A DNA stretch of 64,000 bases from Nematostella vectensis. Taxonomy: Eukaryota > Cnidaria > Anthozoa > Actiniaria > Edwardsiidae. The notes under the pieces are model-generated. The model saw only the letters and a program-made list of their open reading frames with translations. It had not been told where the DNA came from and made no database searches. Of the stretch, positions 28,987-39,182 are shown in pieces (positions within the stretch are counted from its first letter, which is position 1; the number at the start of each line of letters is the position of its first letter). Both the position numbers and the translations under genes were made by a program. The stretch is taken from NCBI RefSeq assembly GCF_932526225.1, contig NC_064041.1, positions 8,306,313 to 8,370,312 on the forward strand. Reading direction: 5' to 3'.

Positions 28987-29057
28987 GCACAGGTGGTTCA
29001 GTGGTAGAATTCTCGCCTGCCACGCGGGAGGCCCGGGTTCGATTCCCGGCCAGTGCA
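28987..29057 (+). tRNA. tRNA-Gly-GCC: tRNA-Gly(GCC), A5 subtype
   Basis: Unit 34. GCACAGG: A5-A68 mismatch; recurs in units 54, 60, 65 and 67. Confidence 0.9.
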
Positions 29058-29221
29058 ATGTTTACTTTGTTTTTGGCTGGAAAACATCAAATGCAAATGT
29101 CAGTACCTATATTTTCTATTAAACTCCTGTGTTGTGTACTTAAATCGGTAAACTGCAAATTAAAAGCATAGCTTTAACACAAGAAACAAAACCGAATTTC
29201 CTCCCCAAGGCTTCAATCGTT

Positions 29222-29293
29222 AGCAGAGTGGCGCAGTGGAAGCGTGCTGGGCCCATAACCCAGAGGTCCGAGGATCGAAACCTTGCTCTGCTA
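29222..29293 (+). tRNA. tRNA-iMet-CAT: Initiator tRNA-Met(CAT)
   Basis: Unit 34. Consensus. Confidence 0.97.
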
Positions 29294-29549
29294 GAAGTGC
29301 GTCATTTTTTTGTCGCTGATATCAAGAAGAGAAACAAAACATTAGCATTTGTATTCGAGCCAATAAAGATTGTGTTTGTACAAAATTTCAAAACTACTCG
29401 CGCAAAATTATAGAGACTCTCTTGCAAGCTAAAAACTTTGTTTGATTGTTTTCAACGTGTCTTTATGATTTTGCGTTTGTATTTAAATATCCTGGAAAGC
29501 AGTTCAGAATCAGCCATATGCAGCTTCATGTGGTTTAGTTCTGATTACT

Positions 29550-29622
29550 GGGGAATTAGCTCAAATGGTAGAGCGCCCGCTTAGCATGCGGGAGGTGCCG
29601 GGATCGATACCCGGATTCTCCA
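29550..29622 (+). tRNA. tRNA-Ala-AGC: tRNA-Ala(AGC)
   Basis: Unit 34. GGTGCC as in unit 32. Confidence 0.95.
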
Positions 29623-29821
29623 GATTTTTTCGCTTGGTATAAGAGAAATCCATTTTTTAGGCAATTTCGACTAAGTTAGAGTGCAAATAATGCCTATTAG
29701 AATAATAAAAAGCGTTTAAGAATTCGATTTTCCACCACCTCAGAAGACAGGTCTTATCAATCAAATCGACACGAATTTATTTTGTACTGTATCTGGAAAT
29801 ATTCTGCTGCTAAACAGGAAG

Positions 29822-29892
29822 GCATTGGTGGTTCAGTGGTAGAATTCTCGCCTGCCACGCGGGAGGCCCGGGTTTGATTCCCGGCCAGTGCA
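29822..29892 (+). pseudogene. tRNA-Gly(GCC) with B-box change
   Basis: Unit 35. T4 version; T-loop TTTGATT loses C56. Confidence 0.7.
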
Positions 29893-30055
29893 ATGTTTAT
29901 TTTTTTTTTACTGGAAAATATCAAATGCAAATGTCAGTATCTATATTTTCTATTAAACTCCTCTGTTGTGTACTTAAATCGGTAAACTGCAAATTAAAAG
30001 CATAGCTTTAACACAAGAAACAAAACCGAATTTCTTCCCCAAGGCTTTAATCGTT

Positions 30056-30127
30056 AGCAGAGTGGCGCAGTGGAAGCGTGCTGGGCCCATAACCCAGAGG
30101 TCCGAGGATCGAAACCTTGCTCTGCTA
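30056..30127 (+). tRNA. tRNA-iMet-CAT: Initiator tRNA-Met(CAT)
   Basis: Unit 35. Consensus. Confidence 0.97.
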
Positions 30128-30383
30128 GAGGTGCGTCAGTTTTTTGTCGCTGATATCAAGAAGAGAAACAACACATTAGCAATTGTATTCCAGCAAATAA
30201 AGATTGTGTTTGTACAAAATTTCAAAACTACTCGCGCAAAATTTTAGAGACTCTCTAGCAAGCAAAAAACTTTGTTTGATTGTTTTTAATGTGTCTTTAT
30301 GATTTTGCGTTTGTATTTAAATATTCTGGAAAGCAGTTCAGAATCAGCCATATGCAGCTTCATGTGGTTTAGTTCTGATTACT

Positions 30384-30456
30384 GGGGGATTAGCTCAAAT
30401 GGTAGAGCGCTTGCTCAGCATGGGGGAGGTACTGGGATCGATACCCGGATTCTCCA
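30384..30456 (+). tRNA. tRNA-Ala-AGC: tRNA-Ala(AGC), type B
   Basis: Unit 35. Type B. Confidence 0.85.
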
Positions 30457-30654
30457 GATTTTTTCGCTTGTTAAAGAGAAATCCATTTTTTAGGCAATTT
30501 CGACTAAGTGAGACTGCAAATAATGCCTATTGGAATAATCAAAAGCGTTTTAGAATTTGATTTTCAACCACCTCAGAAGACAGGTCTTATCAATCAAATC
30601 GACACGAATTTATTTTGTACTGTATTTGGAAATATTCTGCTGCTAAACAGGAAG

Positions 30655-30725
30655 GCACTGGTGGTTCAGTGGTAGAAATCTCGCCTGCCACGCGGGAGGC
30701 CCGGGTTTGATTCCCGGCCAGTGCA
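30655..30725 (+). pseudogene. tRNA-Gly(GCC) with B-box change
   Basis: Unit 36. TTTGATT in the T-loop and GAAATC for GAATTC. Confidence 0.72.
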
Positions 30726-30889
30726 ATGTTTATTTTGTTTTTGGCTGGAAAACATCAAATGCAAATGTCAGTACCTATATTTTCTATTAAACTCCTGTGT
30801 TGTGTACTTAAATCGGTAAACTGTAGATTAAAAGCATAGCTTTAACACAAGAAACAAAACCGAATTTCTTCCCCAAGGCTTCAATCGTT

Positions 30890-30961
30890 AGCAGAGTGGC
30901 GCAGTGGAAGCGTGCTGGGCCCATAACCCAGAGGTCCGAGGATCGAAACCTTGCTCTGCTA
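30890..30961 (+). tRNA. tRNA-iMet-CAT: Initiator tRNA-Met(CAT)
   Basis: Unit 36. Consensus. Confidence 0.97.
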
Positions 30962-31218
30962 GAGGTGCGTCAGTTTTTTGTCGCTGATATCAAGAAGAGA
31001 AACAACACATTAGCAATTGTATTCGAGCAAATAAAGATTGTGTTTGTACAAAATTTAAAAACAACTCCCGCAAAATTTTAGAGACTCTCTAGCAAGCAAA
31101 AAACTTTGTTTGATTGTTTTTTAATGTGTCTTTATGATTTTGCGTTTGTATTTAAATATTCTGGAAAGCAGTTCAGAATCAGCCATATGCAGCTTCATGT
31201 GGTTAAGTTCTGATTACT

Positions 31219-31291
31219 GGGGGATTAGCTCAAATGGTAGAGCGCTTGCTCAGCATGGGGGAGGTACTGGGATCGATACCCGGATTCTCCA
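31219..31291 (+). tRNA. tRNA-Ala-AGC: tRNA-Ala(AGC), type B
   Basis: Unit 36. Type B. Confidence 0.85.
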
Positions 31292-31489
31292 GATTTTTTC
31301 GCTTGGTAAAGAGAAATCCATTTTTTAGGCAATTTCGACTAAGTTAGACTACAAATAATGCCTACTGGAATAATAAAAAGCGTTTTAGAATTTGATTTTC
31401 CACCACCTCAGAAGACAGGTCTTATCAATCAAATCGACACGAATTTATTTTGTACTGTATCTGGAAATATTCTGCTGCTAAACAGGAAG

Positions 31490-31538
31490 GCACTGGTGGT
31501 TCAGTGGTAGAATTCTCGCCTGCCACGCGGGAGGCCCG
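31490..31538 (+). pseudogene. tRNA-Gly remnant, 49 nt
   Basis: Unit 37, short type. Confidence 0.93.
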
Positions 31539-31565
31539 ATTTTCCTTCCAAAGGTTTCAATGGTT

Positions 31566-31637
31566 AGCAGAGTGGCGCAGTGGAAGCGTGCTGGGCCCAT
31601 AACCCAGAGGTCCGAGGATCGAAACCTTGCTCTGCTA
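31566..31637 (+). tRNA. tRNA-iMet-CAT: Initiator tRNA-Met(CAT)
   Basis: Unit 37. Consensus. Confidence 0.97.
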
Positions 31638-31892
31638 GAGGTGCGTCATTTTTTTGGCGCTGATATCAAGAAGATTTTCAAGCATTAGCAATTGTATTCG
31701 AGCCAAAAAAGATTGTGTTTGTACAAAATTTCAAAACTACTCGCGCAAAATTATAGAGACTCTCTTGCAAGCTAAAAACTTTGTTTGATTGTTTTCAATG
31801 TGTCTTTATGATTTTGCGTTTGTAGTTAAATATCCTGGAAAACAGTTCAGAATCAGCCATATGCAGCTTCATGTGGTTTAGTTCTGATTACT

Positions 31893-31965
31893 GGGGAATT
31901 AGCTGAAATGGTAGAGCGCCCGCTTAGCATGCGGGAGGTACCGGGATCGATACCCGGATTCTCCA
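31893..31965 (+). tRNA. tRNA-Ala-AGC: tRNA-Ala(AGC), D-stem mismatch
   Basis: Unit 37. GCTG D-stem as in unit 30, normal G1. Confidence 0.88.
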
Positions 31966-32163
31966 GATTTTTTCGCTTGGTAAAGAGAAATCCATTTTTT
32001 AGGCAATTGCGACTAAGTTAGACTGCAAATAATGCCTATTTGAATAATAAAAAGCGCTTTAGAATTTGATTTTCAACCACCTCAGAAGACAGGTCTTATC
32101 AATCAAATCGACACGAATTTATTTTGTACTGTATCTGGAAATATTCTGCTGCTAAACAGGAAG

Positions 32164-32234
32164 GCACTGGTGGTTCAGTGGTAGAATTCTCGCCTGCCAC
32201 GCGGGAGGCCCGGGTTCGATTCCCGGCCAGTGCA
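32164..32234 (+). tRNA. tRNA-Gly-GCC: tRNA-Gly(GCC)
   Basis: Unit 38. Consensus. Confidence 0.97.
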
Positions 32235-32398
32235 ATGTTTATTTTGTTTTTGGCTGGAAAACATCAAATGCAAATGTCAGTACCTATATTTTCTATTAAA
32301 CTCCTGTGTTGTGTACTTAAATCGGTAAACTGTAGATTAAAAGCATAGCTTTAACACAAGAAACAAAACCGAATTTCCTCCCCAATGCTTCTGTGGTC

Positions 32399-32470
32399 AG
32401 CAGAGTGGCGCAGTGGAAGCGTGCTGGGCCCATAACCCAGAGGTCCGGGGATCGAAACCTTGCTCTGCTA
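32399..32470 (+). tRNA. tRNA-iMet-CAT: Initiator tRNA-Met(CAT), G51 subtype
   Basis: Unit 38. G51 subtype. Confidence 0.95.
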
Positions 32471-32727
32471 GAGGTGCGTCATTTTTTTTGTCGCTGATAT
32501 CAAGAAGAGAAACAAAACATTAGCAATTGTATTCGAGCCAATAAAGATTGTGTATGTACAAAATTTCAAAACTACTCTCGCAAAATTATAGAGACTCTCT
32601 AGCAAGCAAAAAACTTTGTTTTATTGATTTCAATGTGTCTTTATGATTTTGCGTTTGTATTTAAATATCCTGGAAAGCAGTTCAAAATCAGCCATATGCC
32701 GCTTCATGTGGTGTAGTTCTGATTACT

Positions 32728-32800
32728 GGGGGGTTAGCTCAAATGGTAGAGCGCCCGCTTAGCATGCGGGAGGTACCGGGATCGATACCCGGATACTCCA
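32728..32800 (+). tRNA. tRNA-Ala-AGC: tRNA-Ala(AGC), acceptor variant
   Basis: Unit 38. GGGGGGT/ATACTCC: G6:T67 and G5-A68. Identical in unit 43. Confidence 0.86.
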
Positions 32801-32998
32801 GATTTTTTCGCTTGGTAAAGAGAAATCCATTTTTTAGGCAATTTCGACTAAGTTAGAGTGCAAATAATGCCTATTGAAATAATAAAACGCGTTTAATAAT
32901 TTGATTTTCAACCACCTCAGGAGACAGGTCTTATCAATCAAATCGACACGAATTTATTTTGTACTGTATCTGGAAATATTCTGCTGCTAAACAGGAAG

Positions 32999-33047
32999 GC
33001 ACTGGTGGTTCAGTGGTAGAATTCTCGCCTGCCACGCGGGAGGCCCG
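32999..33047 (+). pseudogene. tRNA-Gly remnant, 49 nt
   Basis: Unit 39, short type. Confidence 0.93.
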
Positions 33048-33074
33048 ATTTTCCTTTCAAAGGCTTCAATGGTT

Positions 33075-33146
33075 AGCAGAGTGGCGCAGTGGAAGCGTGC
33101 TGGGCCCATAACCCAGAGGTCCGAGGATCGAAACCTTGCTCTGCTA
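33075..33146 (+). tRNA. tRNA-iMet-CAT: Initiator tRNA-Met(CAT)
   Basis: Unit 39. Consensus. Confidence 0.97.
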
Positions 33147-33401
33147 GAGGTGCGTCATTTTTTTGGCGCTGATATCAAGAAGATTTACAAACATTAGCAA
33201 TTGTATTCGAGCCAAAAAAGATTGTGTTTGTACAAAATTTCAAAACTACTCGCGCAAAATTATAAAGACTCTCTTGCAAGCTAAAAACTTTGTTTGATTG
33301 TTTTCAATGTGTCTTTATGATTTTGCGTTTGTAGTTAAATATCCTGGAAAACAGTTCAGAATCAGCCATATGCAGCTTCATGTGGTTTAGTTCTGATTAC
33401 T

Positions 33402-33474
33402 GGGGGATTAGCTCAAATGGTAGAGCGCCCGCTTAGCATGCGGGAGGTACCGGGATCGATACCCGGATTCTCCA
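33402..33474 (+). tRNA. tRNA-Ala-AGC: tRNA-Ala(AGC)
   Basis: Unit 39. Consensus. Confidence 0.97.
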
Positions 33475-33672
33475 GATTTTTTCGCTTGGTAAAGAGAAAT
33501 CCATTTTTAAGGCAATTTCGACTAAGTTAGAGTTCAAATAATGCCTATTGGAATAATAAAAAGCGTTTTAGAATTTGATTTTCAACCACCTCAGAAGACA
33601 GGTCTTATCAATCAAATCGACACGAATTTATTTTGTACTGTATCTGGAAATATTCTGCTGCTAAACAGGAAG

Positions 33673-33721
33673 GCACTGGTGGTTCAGTGGTAGAATTCTC
33701 GCCTGCCACGCGGGAGGCCCG
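33673..33721 (+). pseudogene. tRNA-Gly remnant, 49 nt
   Basis: Unit 40, short type; this unit is the one missing from the second block copy. Confidence 0.93.
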
Positions 33722-33748
33722 ATTTTCCTTCCAAAGGCTTCAATGGTT

Positions 33749-33820
33749 AGCAGAGTGGCGCAGTGGAAGCGTGCTGGGCCCATAACCCAGAGGTCCGAGG
33801 ATCGAAACCTTGCTCTGCTA
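33749..33820 (+). tRNA. tRNA-iMet-CAT: Initiator tRNA-Met(CAT)
   Basis: Unit 40. Consensus. Confidence 0.97.
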
Positions 33821-34075
33821 GAGGTGCGTCATTTTTTTGGCGCTGATATCAAGAAGATTTACAAACATTAGCAATTGTATTCGAGTCAAAAAAGATTGTG
33901 TTTGTACAAAATTTCAAAACTACTCGCGCAAAATGATAGAGACTCTCTTGCAAGCTAAAAACTTTGTTTGATTGTTTTCAATGTGTCTTTATGATTTTGC
34001 GTTTGTAGTTAAATATCCTGGAAAACAGTTCAGAATCAGCCATATGCAGCTTCATGTGCTTTAGTTCTGATTACT

Positions 34076-34148
34076 GGGGAATAAGCTCAAATGGTAGAGC
34101 GCCCGCTTAGCATGCGGGAGGTACCGGGATTGATACCCGGATTCTCCA
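34076..34148 (+). pseudogene. Decayed tRNA-Ala(AGC)
   Basis: Unit 40. T8 to A (AATAAGC) and T-loop ATTGATA, losing two near-invariant positions in the A and B boxes. Confidence 0.75.
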
Positions 34149-34346
34149 GATTTTTTCGCTTGGTAAAGAGAAATCCATTTTTTAGGCAATTGCGACTAAG
34201 TTAGAGTGCAAATAATGCCTATTGGAATAATAAAAAGCGTTTAAGAATTTGATTTTCCACCACCTCAGAAGACAGGTCTTATCAATCAAATCGACACGAA
34301 TTTATTTTGTACTGTATCTGGAAATATTCTGCTGCTAAACAGGAAG

Positions 34347-34395
34347 GCACTGGTGGTTCAGTGGTAGAATTCTCGCCTGCCACGCTGGAGGCCCG
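34347..34395 (+). pseudogene. tRNA-Gly remnant, 49 nt
   Basis: Unit 41, short type, with CACGCTGG; same in unit 45. Confidence 0.93.
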
Positions 34396-34422
34396 ATTTT
34401 CCTTCCAAAGGCTTCAATGGTT

Positions 34423-34494
34423 AGCCGAGTGGCGCAGTGGAAGCGTGCTGGGCCCATAACCCAGAGGTCCGAGGATCGAAACCTTGCTCTGCTA
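34423..34494 (+). tRNA. tRNA-iMet-CAT: Initiator tRNA-Met(CAT), C4 subtype
   Basis: Unit 41. AGCCGAG. Confidence 0.88.
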
Positions 34495-34750
34495 GAGGTG
34501 CGTCATTTTTTTGGCGCTGATATCAAGAAGAGAAACAAAACATTAGCAATTGTATTCGAGCCAATAAAGATTGTGTTTGTACAAAATTTCAAAACTACTC
34601 GCGCAAAATTATAGAGACTCTCTTGCAAGCTAAAAACTTTGTTTGATTGTTTTCAACGTGTCTTTATGATTTTGCGTTTGTATTTAAATATCCTGGAAAG
34701 CAGATCAGAATCAGCCATATGCAGCTTCATGTGGTTTAGTTCTGATTACT

Positions 34751-34823
34751 GGGGAATTAGCTCAAATGGTAGAGCGCCCGCTTAGCATGCGGGAGGTACC
34801 GGGATCGATACCCGGATTCTCCA
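34751..34823 (+). tRNA. tRNA-Ala-AGC: tRNA-Ala(AGC)
   Basis: Unit 41. A5 version, consensus; terminator is TATTTT. Confidence 0.96.
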
Positions 34824-35022
34824 GATATTTTCGCTTGGTATAAGAGAAATCCATTTTTTAGGCAATTTCGACTAAGTTAGAGTGCAAATAATGCCTATTG
34901 GAATAATAAAAAGCGTTTAAGAATTTGATTTTCCACCACCTCAGAAGACAGGTCTTATCAATCAAATCGACACGAATTTATTTTGTACTGTATCTGGAAA
35001 TATTCTGCTGCTAAACAGGAAG

Positions 35023-35093
35023 GCACTGGTGGTTCAGTGGTAGAATTCTCGCCTGCCACGCGGGAGGCCCGGGTTCGATTCCCGGCCAGTGCA
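35023..35093 (+). tRNA. tRNA-Gly-GCC: tRNA-Gly(GCC)
   Basis: Unit 42. Consensus. Confidence 0.97.
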
Positions 35094-35257
35094 ATGTTTA
35101 TTTTGTTTTTGGCTGGAAAACATCAAATGCAAATGTCAGTACCTATATTTTCTATTAAACTCCTGTGTTGTGTACTTAAATCGGTAAACTGCTAATTAAA
35201 AGCATAGCTTTAACACAAGAAACAAAACCGAATTTCCTCCCCAAGGCTTCAATCGTT

Positions 35258-35329
35258 AGCAGAGTGGCGCAGTGGAAGCGTGCTGGGCCCATAACCCAGA
35301 GGTCCGAGGATCGAAACCTTGCTCTGCTA
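35258..35329 (+). tRNA. tRNA-iMet-CAT: Initiator tRNA-Met(CAT)
   Basis: Unit 42. Consensus; T run is shortened to five by a C (ATCTTTTTG). Confidence 0.97.
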
Positions 35330-35585
35330 GAAGTGCGTCATCTTTTTGTCGCTGATTTTAAGAAGAGAAACAAAACATTAGCAATTGTATTCGAGCCATT
35401 AAAGATTGTGTTTGTACAAAATTTCAAAACTACTCGCGCAAAATTATAGAGACTCTCTTGCAAGCTAAATACTTTGTTTGATTGTTTTCAACGTGTCTTT
35501 ATGATTTTGCGTTTGTATTTAAATATCCTGGAAAGCAGTTCAGAATCAGCCATATGCAGCTTCATGTGGTTTAGTTCTGATTACT

Positions 35586-35658
35586 GGGGAATTAGCTCAA
35601 ATGGTAGAGCGCCCGCTTAGCATGCGGGAGGTACCGGGATCGATACCCGGATTCTCCA
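35586..35658 (+). tRNA. tRNA-Ala-AGC: tRNA-Ala(AGC)
   Basis: Unit 42. A5 version, consensus. Confidence 0.97.
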
Positions 35659-35857
35659 GATTTTTTCGCTTGGTATAAGAGAAATCCATTTTTTAGGCAA
35701 TTTCGACTAAGTTAGAGTGCAAATAATGCCTATTAGAATAATAAAAAGCGTTCAAGAATTCGATTTTCCACCACCTCAGAAGACAGGTCTTATCAATCAA
35801 ATCGACACGAATTTATTTTGTACTGTATCTGGAAATATTCTGCTGCTAAACAGGAAG

Positions 35858-35928
35858 GCATTGGTGGTTCAGTGGTAGAATTCTCGCCTGCCACGCGGAA
35901 GGCCCGGGTTCGATTCCCGGCCAGTGCA
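35858..35928 (+). tRNA. tRNA-Gly-GCC: tRNA-Gly(GCC), stem mismatch
   Basis: Unit 43. T4 version; GCGGA gives C27-A43. Same in unit 47. Confidence 0.9.
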
Positions 35929-36091
35929 ATGTTTATTTTTTTTTTGCTGGAAAATATCAAATGCAAATGTCAGTATCTATATTTTCTATTAAACTCCTCT
36001 GTTGTGTACTTAAATCGGTAAACTGCAAATTAAAAGCATAGCTTTAACACAAGAAACAAAACCTAATTTCTTCCCCAAGGCTTCAATCGTT

Positions 36092-36163
36092 AGCAGAGTG
36101 GCGCAGTGGAAGCGTGCTGGGCCCATAACCCAGAGGTCCGGGGATCGAAACCTTGCTCTGCTA
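36092..36163 (+). tRNA. tRNA-iMet-CAT: Initiator tRNA-Met(CAT), G51 subtype
   Basis: Unit 43. G51 subtype. Confidence 0.95.
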
Positions 36164-36420
36164 GAGGTGCGTCATTTTTTTTGTCGCTGATATCAAGAAG
36201 AGAAACAAAACATTAGCAATTGTATTCGAGCCAATAAAGATTGTGTATGTACAAAATTTCAAAACTACTCTCGCAAAATTATAGAGACTCTCTAGCAAGC
36301 AAAAAACTTTGTTTTATTGATTTCAATGTGTCTTTATGATTTTGCGTTTGTATTTAAATATCCTGGAAAGCAGTTCAAAATCAGCCATATGCCGCTTCAT
36401 GTGGTGTAGTTCTGATTACT

Positions 36421-36493
36421 GGGGGGTTAGCTCAAATGGTAGAGCGCCCGCTTAGCATGCGGGAGGTACCGGGATCGATACCCGGATACTCCA
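36421..36493 (+). tRNA. tRNA-Ala-AGC: tRNA-Ala(AGC), acceptor variant
   Basis: Unit 43. Same as unit 38. Confidence 0.86.
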
Positions 36494-36691
36494 GATTTTT
36501 TCGCTTGGTAAAGAGAAATCCATTTTTTAGGCAATTTCGACTAAGTTAGAGTGCAAATAATGCCTATTGAAATAATAAAACGCGTTTAATAATTTGATTT
36601 TCAACCACCTCAGGAGACAGGTCTTATCAATCAAATCGACACGAATTTATTTTGTACTGTATCTGGAAATATTCTGCTGCTAAACAGGAAG

Positions 36692-36740
36692 GCACTGGTG
36701 GTTCAGTGGTAGAATTCTCGCCTGCCACGCGGGAGGCCCG
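36692..36740 (+). pseudogene. tRNA-Gly remnant, 49 nt
   Basis: Unit 44, short type. Confidence 0.93.
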
Positions 36741-36767
36741 ATTTTCCTTTCAAAGGCTTCAATGGTT

Positions 36768-36839
36768 AGCAGAGTGGCGCAGTGGAAGCGTGCTGGGCCC
36801 ATAACCCAGAGGTCCGAGGATCGAAACCTTGCTCTGCTA
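36768..36839 (+). tRNA. tRNA-iMet-CAT: Initiator tRNA-Met(CAT)
   Basis: Unit 44. Consensus. Confidence 0.97.
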
Positions 36840-37094
36840 GAGGTGCGTCATTTTTTTGGCGCTGATATCAAGAAGATTTACAAACATTAGCAATTGTATT
36901 CGAGCCAAAAAAGATTGTGTTTGTACAAAATTTCAAAACTACTCGCGCAAAATTATAAAGACTCTCTTGCAAGCTAAAAACTTTGTTTGATTGTTTTCAA
37001 TGTGTCTTTATGATTTTGCGTTTGTAGTTAAATATCCTGGAAAACAGTTCAGAATCAGCCATATGCAGCTTCATGTGGTTTAGTTCTGATTACT

Positions 37095-37167
37095 GGGGGA
37101 TTAGCTCAAATGGTAGAGCGCCCGCTTAGCATGCGGGAGGTACCGGGATCGATACCCGGATTCTCCA
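37095..37167 (+). tRNA. tRNA-Ala-AGC: tRNA-Ala(AGC)
   Basis: Unit 44. Consensus. Confidence 0.97.
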
Positions 37168-37365
37168 GATTTTTTCGCTTGGTAAAGAGAAATCCATTTT
37201 TAAGGCAATTTCGACTAAGTTAGAGTTCAAATAATGCCTATTGGAATAATAAAAAGCGTTTTAGAATTTGATTTTCAACCACCTCAGAAGACAGGTCTTA
37301 TCAATCAAATCGACACGAATTTATTTTGTACTGTATCTGGAAATATTCTGCTGCTAAACAGGAAG

Positions 37366-37414
37366 GCACTGGTGGTTCAGTGGTAGAATTCTCGCCTGCC
37401 ACGCTGGAGGCCCG
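37366..37414 (+). pseudogene. tRNA-Gly remnant, 49 nt
   Basis: Unit 45, short type, CACGCTGG. Confidence 0.93.
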
Positions 37415-37441
37415 ATTTTCCTTCCAAAGGCTTCAATGGTT

Positions 37442-37513
37442 AGCCGAGTGGCGCAGTGGAAGCGTGCTGGGCCCATAACCCAGAGGTCCGAGGATCGAAA
37501 CCTTGCTCTGCTA
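37442..37513 (+). tRNA. tRNA-iMet-CAT: Initiator tRNA-Met(CAT), C4 subtype
   Basis: Unit 45. AGCCGAG. Confidence 0.88.
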
Positions 37514-37769
37514 GAGGTGCGTCATTTTTTTGGCGCTGATATCAAGAAGAGAAACAAAACATTAGCAATTGTATTCGAGCCAATAAAGATTGTGTTTGTA
37601 CAAAATTTCAAAACTACTCGCGCAAAATTATAGAGACTCTCTTGCAAGCTAAAAACTTTGTTTGATTGTTTTCAACGTGTCTTTATGATTTTGCGTTTGT
37701 ATTTAAATATCCTGGAAAGCAGATCAGAATCAGCCATATGCAGCTTCATGTGGTTTAGTTCTGATTACT

Positions 37770-37842
37770 GGGGAATTAGCTCAAATGGTAGAGCGCCCGC
37801 TTAGCATGCGGGAGGTACCGGGATCGATACCCGGATTCTCCA
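37770..37842 (+). tRNA. tRNA-Ala-AGC: tRNA-Ala(AGC)
   Basis: Unit 45. A5 version; TATTTT terminator. Confidence 0.96.
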
Positions 37843-38041
37843 GATATTTTCGCTTGGTATAAGAGAAATCCATTTTTTAGGCAATTTCGACTAAGTTAGA
37901 GTGCAAATAATGCCTATTGGAATAATAAAAAGCGTTTAAGAATTTGATTTTCCACCACCTCAGAAGACAGGTCTTATCAATCAAATCGACACGAATTTAT
38001 TTTGTACTGTATCTGGAAATATTCTGCTGCTAAACAGGAAG

Positions 38042-38112
38042 GCACTGGTGGTTCAGTGGTAGAATTCTCGCCTGCCACGCGGGAGGCCCGGGTTCGATTC
38101 CCGGCCAGTGCA
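38042..38112 (+). tRNA. tRNA-Gly-GCC: tRNA-Gly(GCC)
   Basis: Unit 46. Consensus. Confidence 0.97.
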
Positions 38113-38276
38113 ATGTTTATTTTGTTTTTGGCTGGAAAACATCAAATGCAAATGTCAGTACCTATATTTTCTATTAAACTCCTGTGTTGTGTACTTAAAT
38201 CGGTAAACTGCTAATTAAAAGCATAGCTTTAACACAAGAAACAAAACCGAATTTCCTCCCCAAGGCTTCAATCGTT

Positions 38277-38348
38277 AGCAGAGTGGCGCAGTGGAAGCGT
38301 GCTGGGCCCATAACCCAGAGGTCCGAGGATCGAAACCTTGCTCTGCTA
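38277..38348 (+). tRNA. tRNA-iMet-CAT: Initiator tRNA-Met(CAT)
   Basis: Unit 46. Consensus; shortened T run as in unit 42. Confidence 0.97.
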
Positions 38349-38604
38349 GAAGTGCGTCATCTTTTTGTCGCTGATTTTAAGAAGAGAAACAAAACATTAG
38401 CAATTGTATTCGAGCCATTAAAGATTGTGTTTGTACAAAATTTCAAAACTACTCGCGCAAAATTATAGAGACTCTCTTGCAAGCTAAATACTTTGTTTGA
38501 TTGTTTTCAACGTGTCTTTATGATTTTGCGTTTGTATTTAAATATCCTGGAAAGCAGTTCAGAATCAGCCATATGCAGCTTCATGTGGTTTAGTTCTGAT
38601 TACT

Positions 38605-38677
38605 GGGGAATTAGCTCAAATGGTAGAGCGCCCGCTTAGCATGCGGGAGGTACCGGGATCGATACCCGGATTCTCCA
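38605..38677 (+). tRNA. tRNA-Ala-AGC: tRNA-Ala(AGC)
   Basis: Unit 46. A5 version, consensus. Confidence 0.97.
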
Positions 38678-38876
38678 GATTTTTTCGCTTGGTATAAGAG
38701 AAATCCATTTTTTAGGCAATTTCGACTAAGTTAGAGTGCAAATAATGCCTATTAGAATAATAAAAAGCGTTCAAGAATTCGATTTTCCACCACCTCAGAA
38801 GACAGGTCTTATCAATCAAATCGACACGAATTTATTTTGTACTGTATCTGGAAATATTCTGCTGCTAAACAGGAAG

Positions 38877-38947
38877 GCATTGGTGGTTCAGTGGTAGAAT
38901 TCTCGCCTGCCACGCGGAAGGCCCGGGTTCGATTCCCGGCCAGTGCA
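38877..38947 (+). tRNA. tRNA-Gly-GCC: tRNA-Gly(GCC), stem mismatch
   Basis: Unit 47. Same as unit 43. Confidence 0.9.
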
Positions 38948-39110
38948 ATGTTTATTTTTTTTTTGCTGGAAAATATCAAATGCAAATGTCAGTATCTATA
39001 TTTTCTATTAAACTCCTCTGTTGTGTACTTAAATCGGTAAACTGCAAATTAAAAGCATAGCTTTAACACAAGAAACAAAACCTAATTTCTTCCCCAAGGC
39101 TTCAATCGTT

Positions 39111-39182
39111 AGCAGAGTGGCGCAGTGGAAGCGTGCTGGGCCCATAACCCAGAGGTCCGGGGATCGAAACCTTGCTCTGCTA
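39111..39182 (+). tRNA. tRNA-iMet-CAT: Initiator tRNA-Met(CAT), G51 subtype
   Basis: Unit 47. G51 subtype. Confidence 0.95.

Larger units (their letters stand above)
28315..29821 (+). repeat. Short+long block, second copy (units 33-34, 1,507 bp)
   Basis: Tandem copy of 26808-28314 with some private changes (AGCCGAG iMet, CGCTG Ala). Confidence 0.85.
32399..36091 (+). repeat. Higher-order block, first copy (3,693 bp)
   Basis: Runs from iMet of unit 38 to the end of the unit 43 Gly spacer. The following 36092-39110 repeats it near-identically, sharing rare words (GGGGGGTT Ala with ATACTCC, CCTTTCAAAG, AAAACGCG, CACGCTGG, CATCTTTTTG, GCTGATTTTAAG), but lacks one 674-bp short unit. Confidence 0.88.
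36092..39110 (+). repeat. Higher-order block, second copy (3,019 bp)
   Basis: Copy of 32399-36091 shortened by exactly one short unit (674 bp). Confidence 0.88.
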
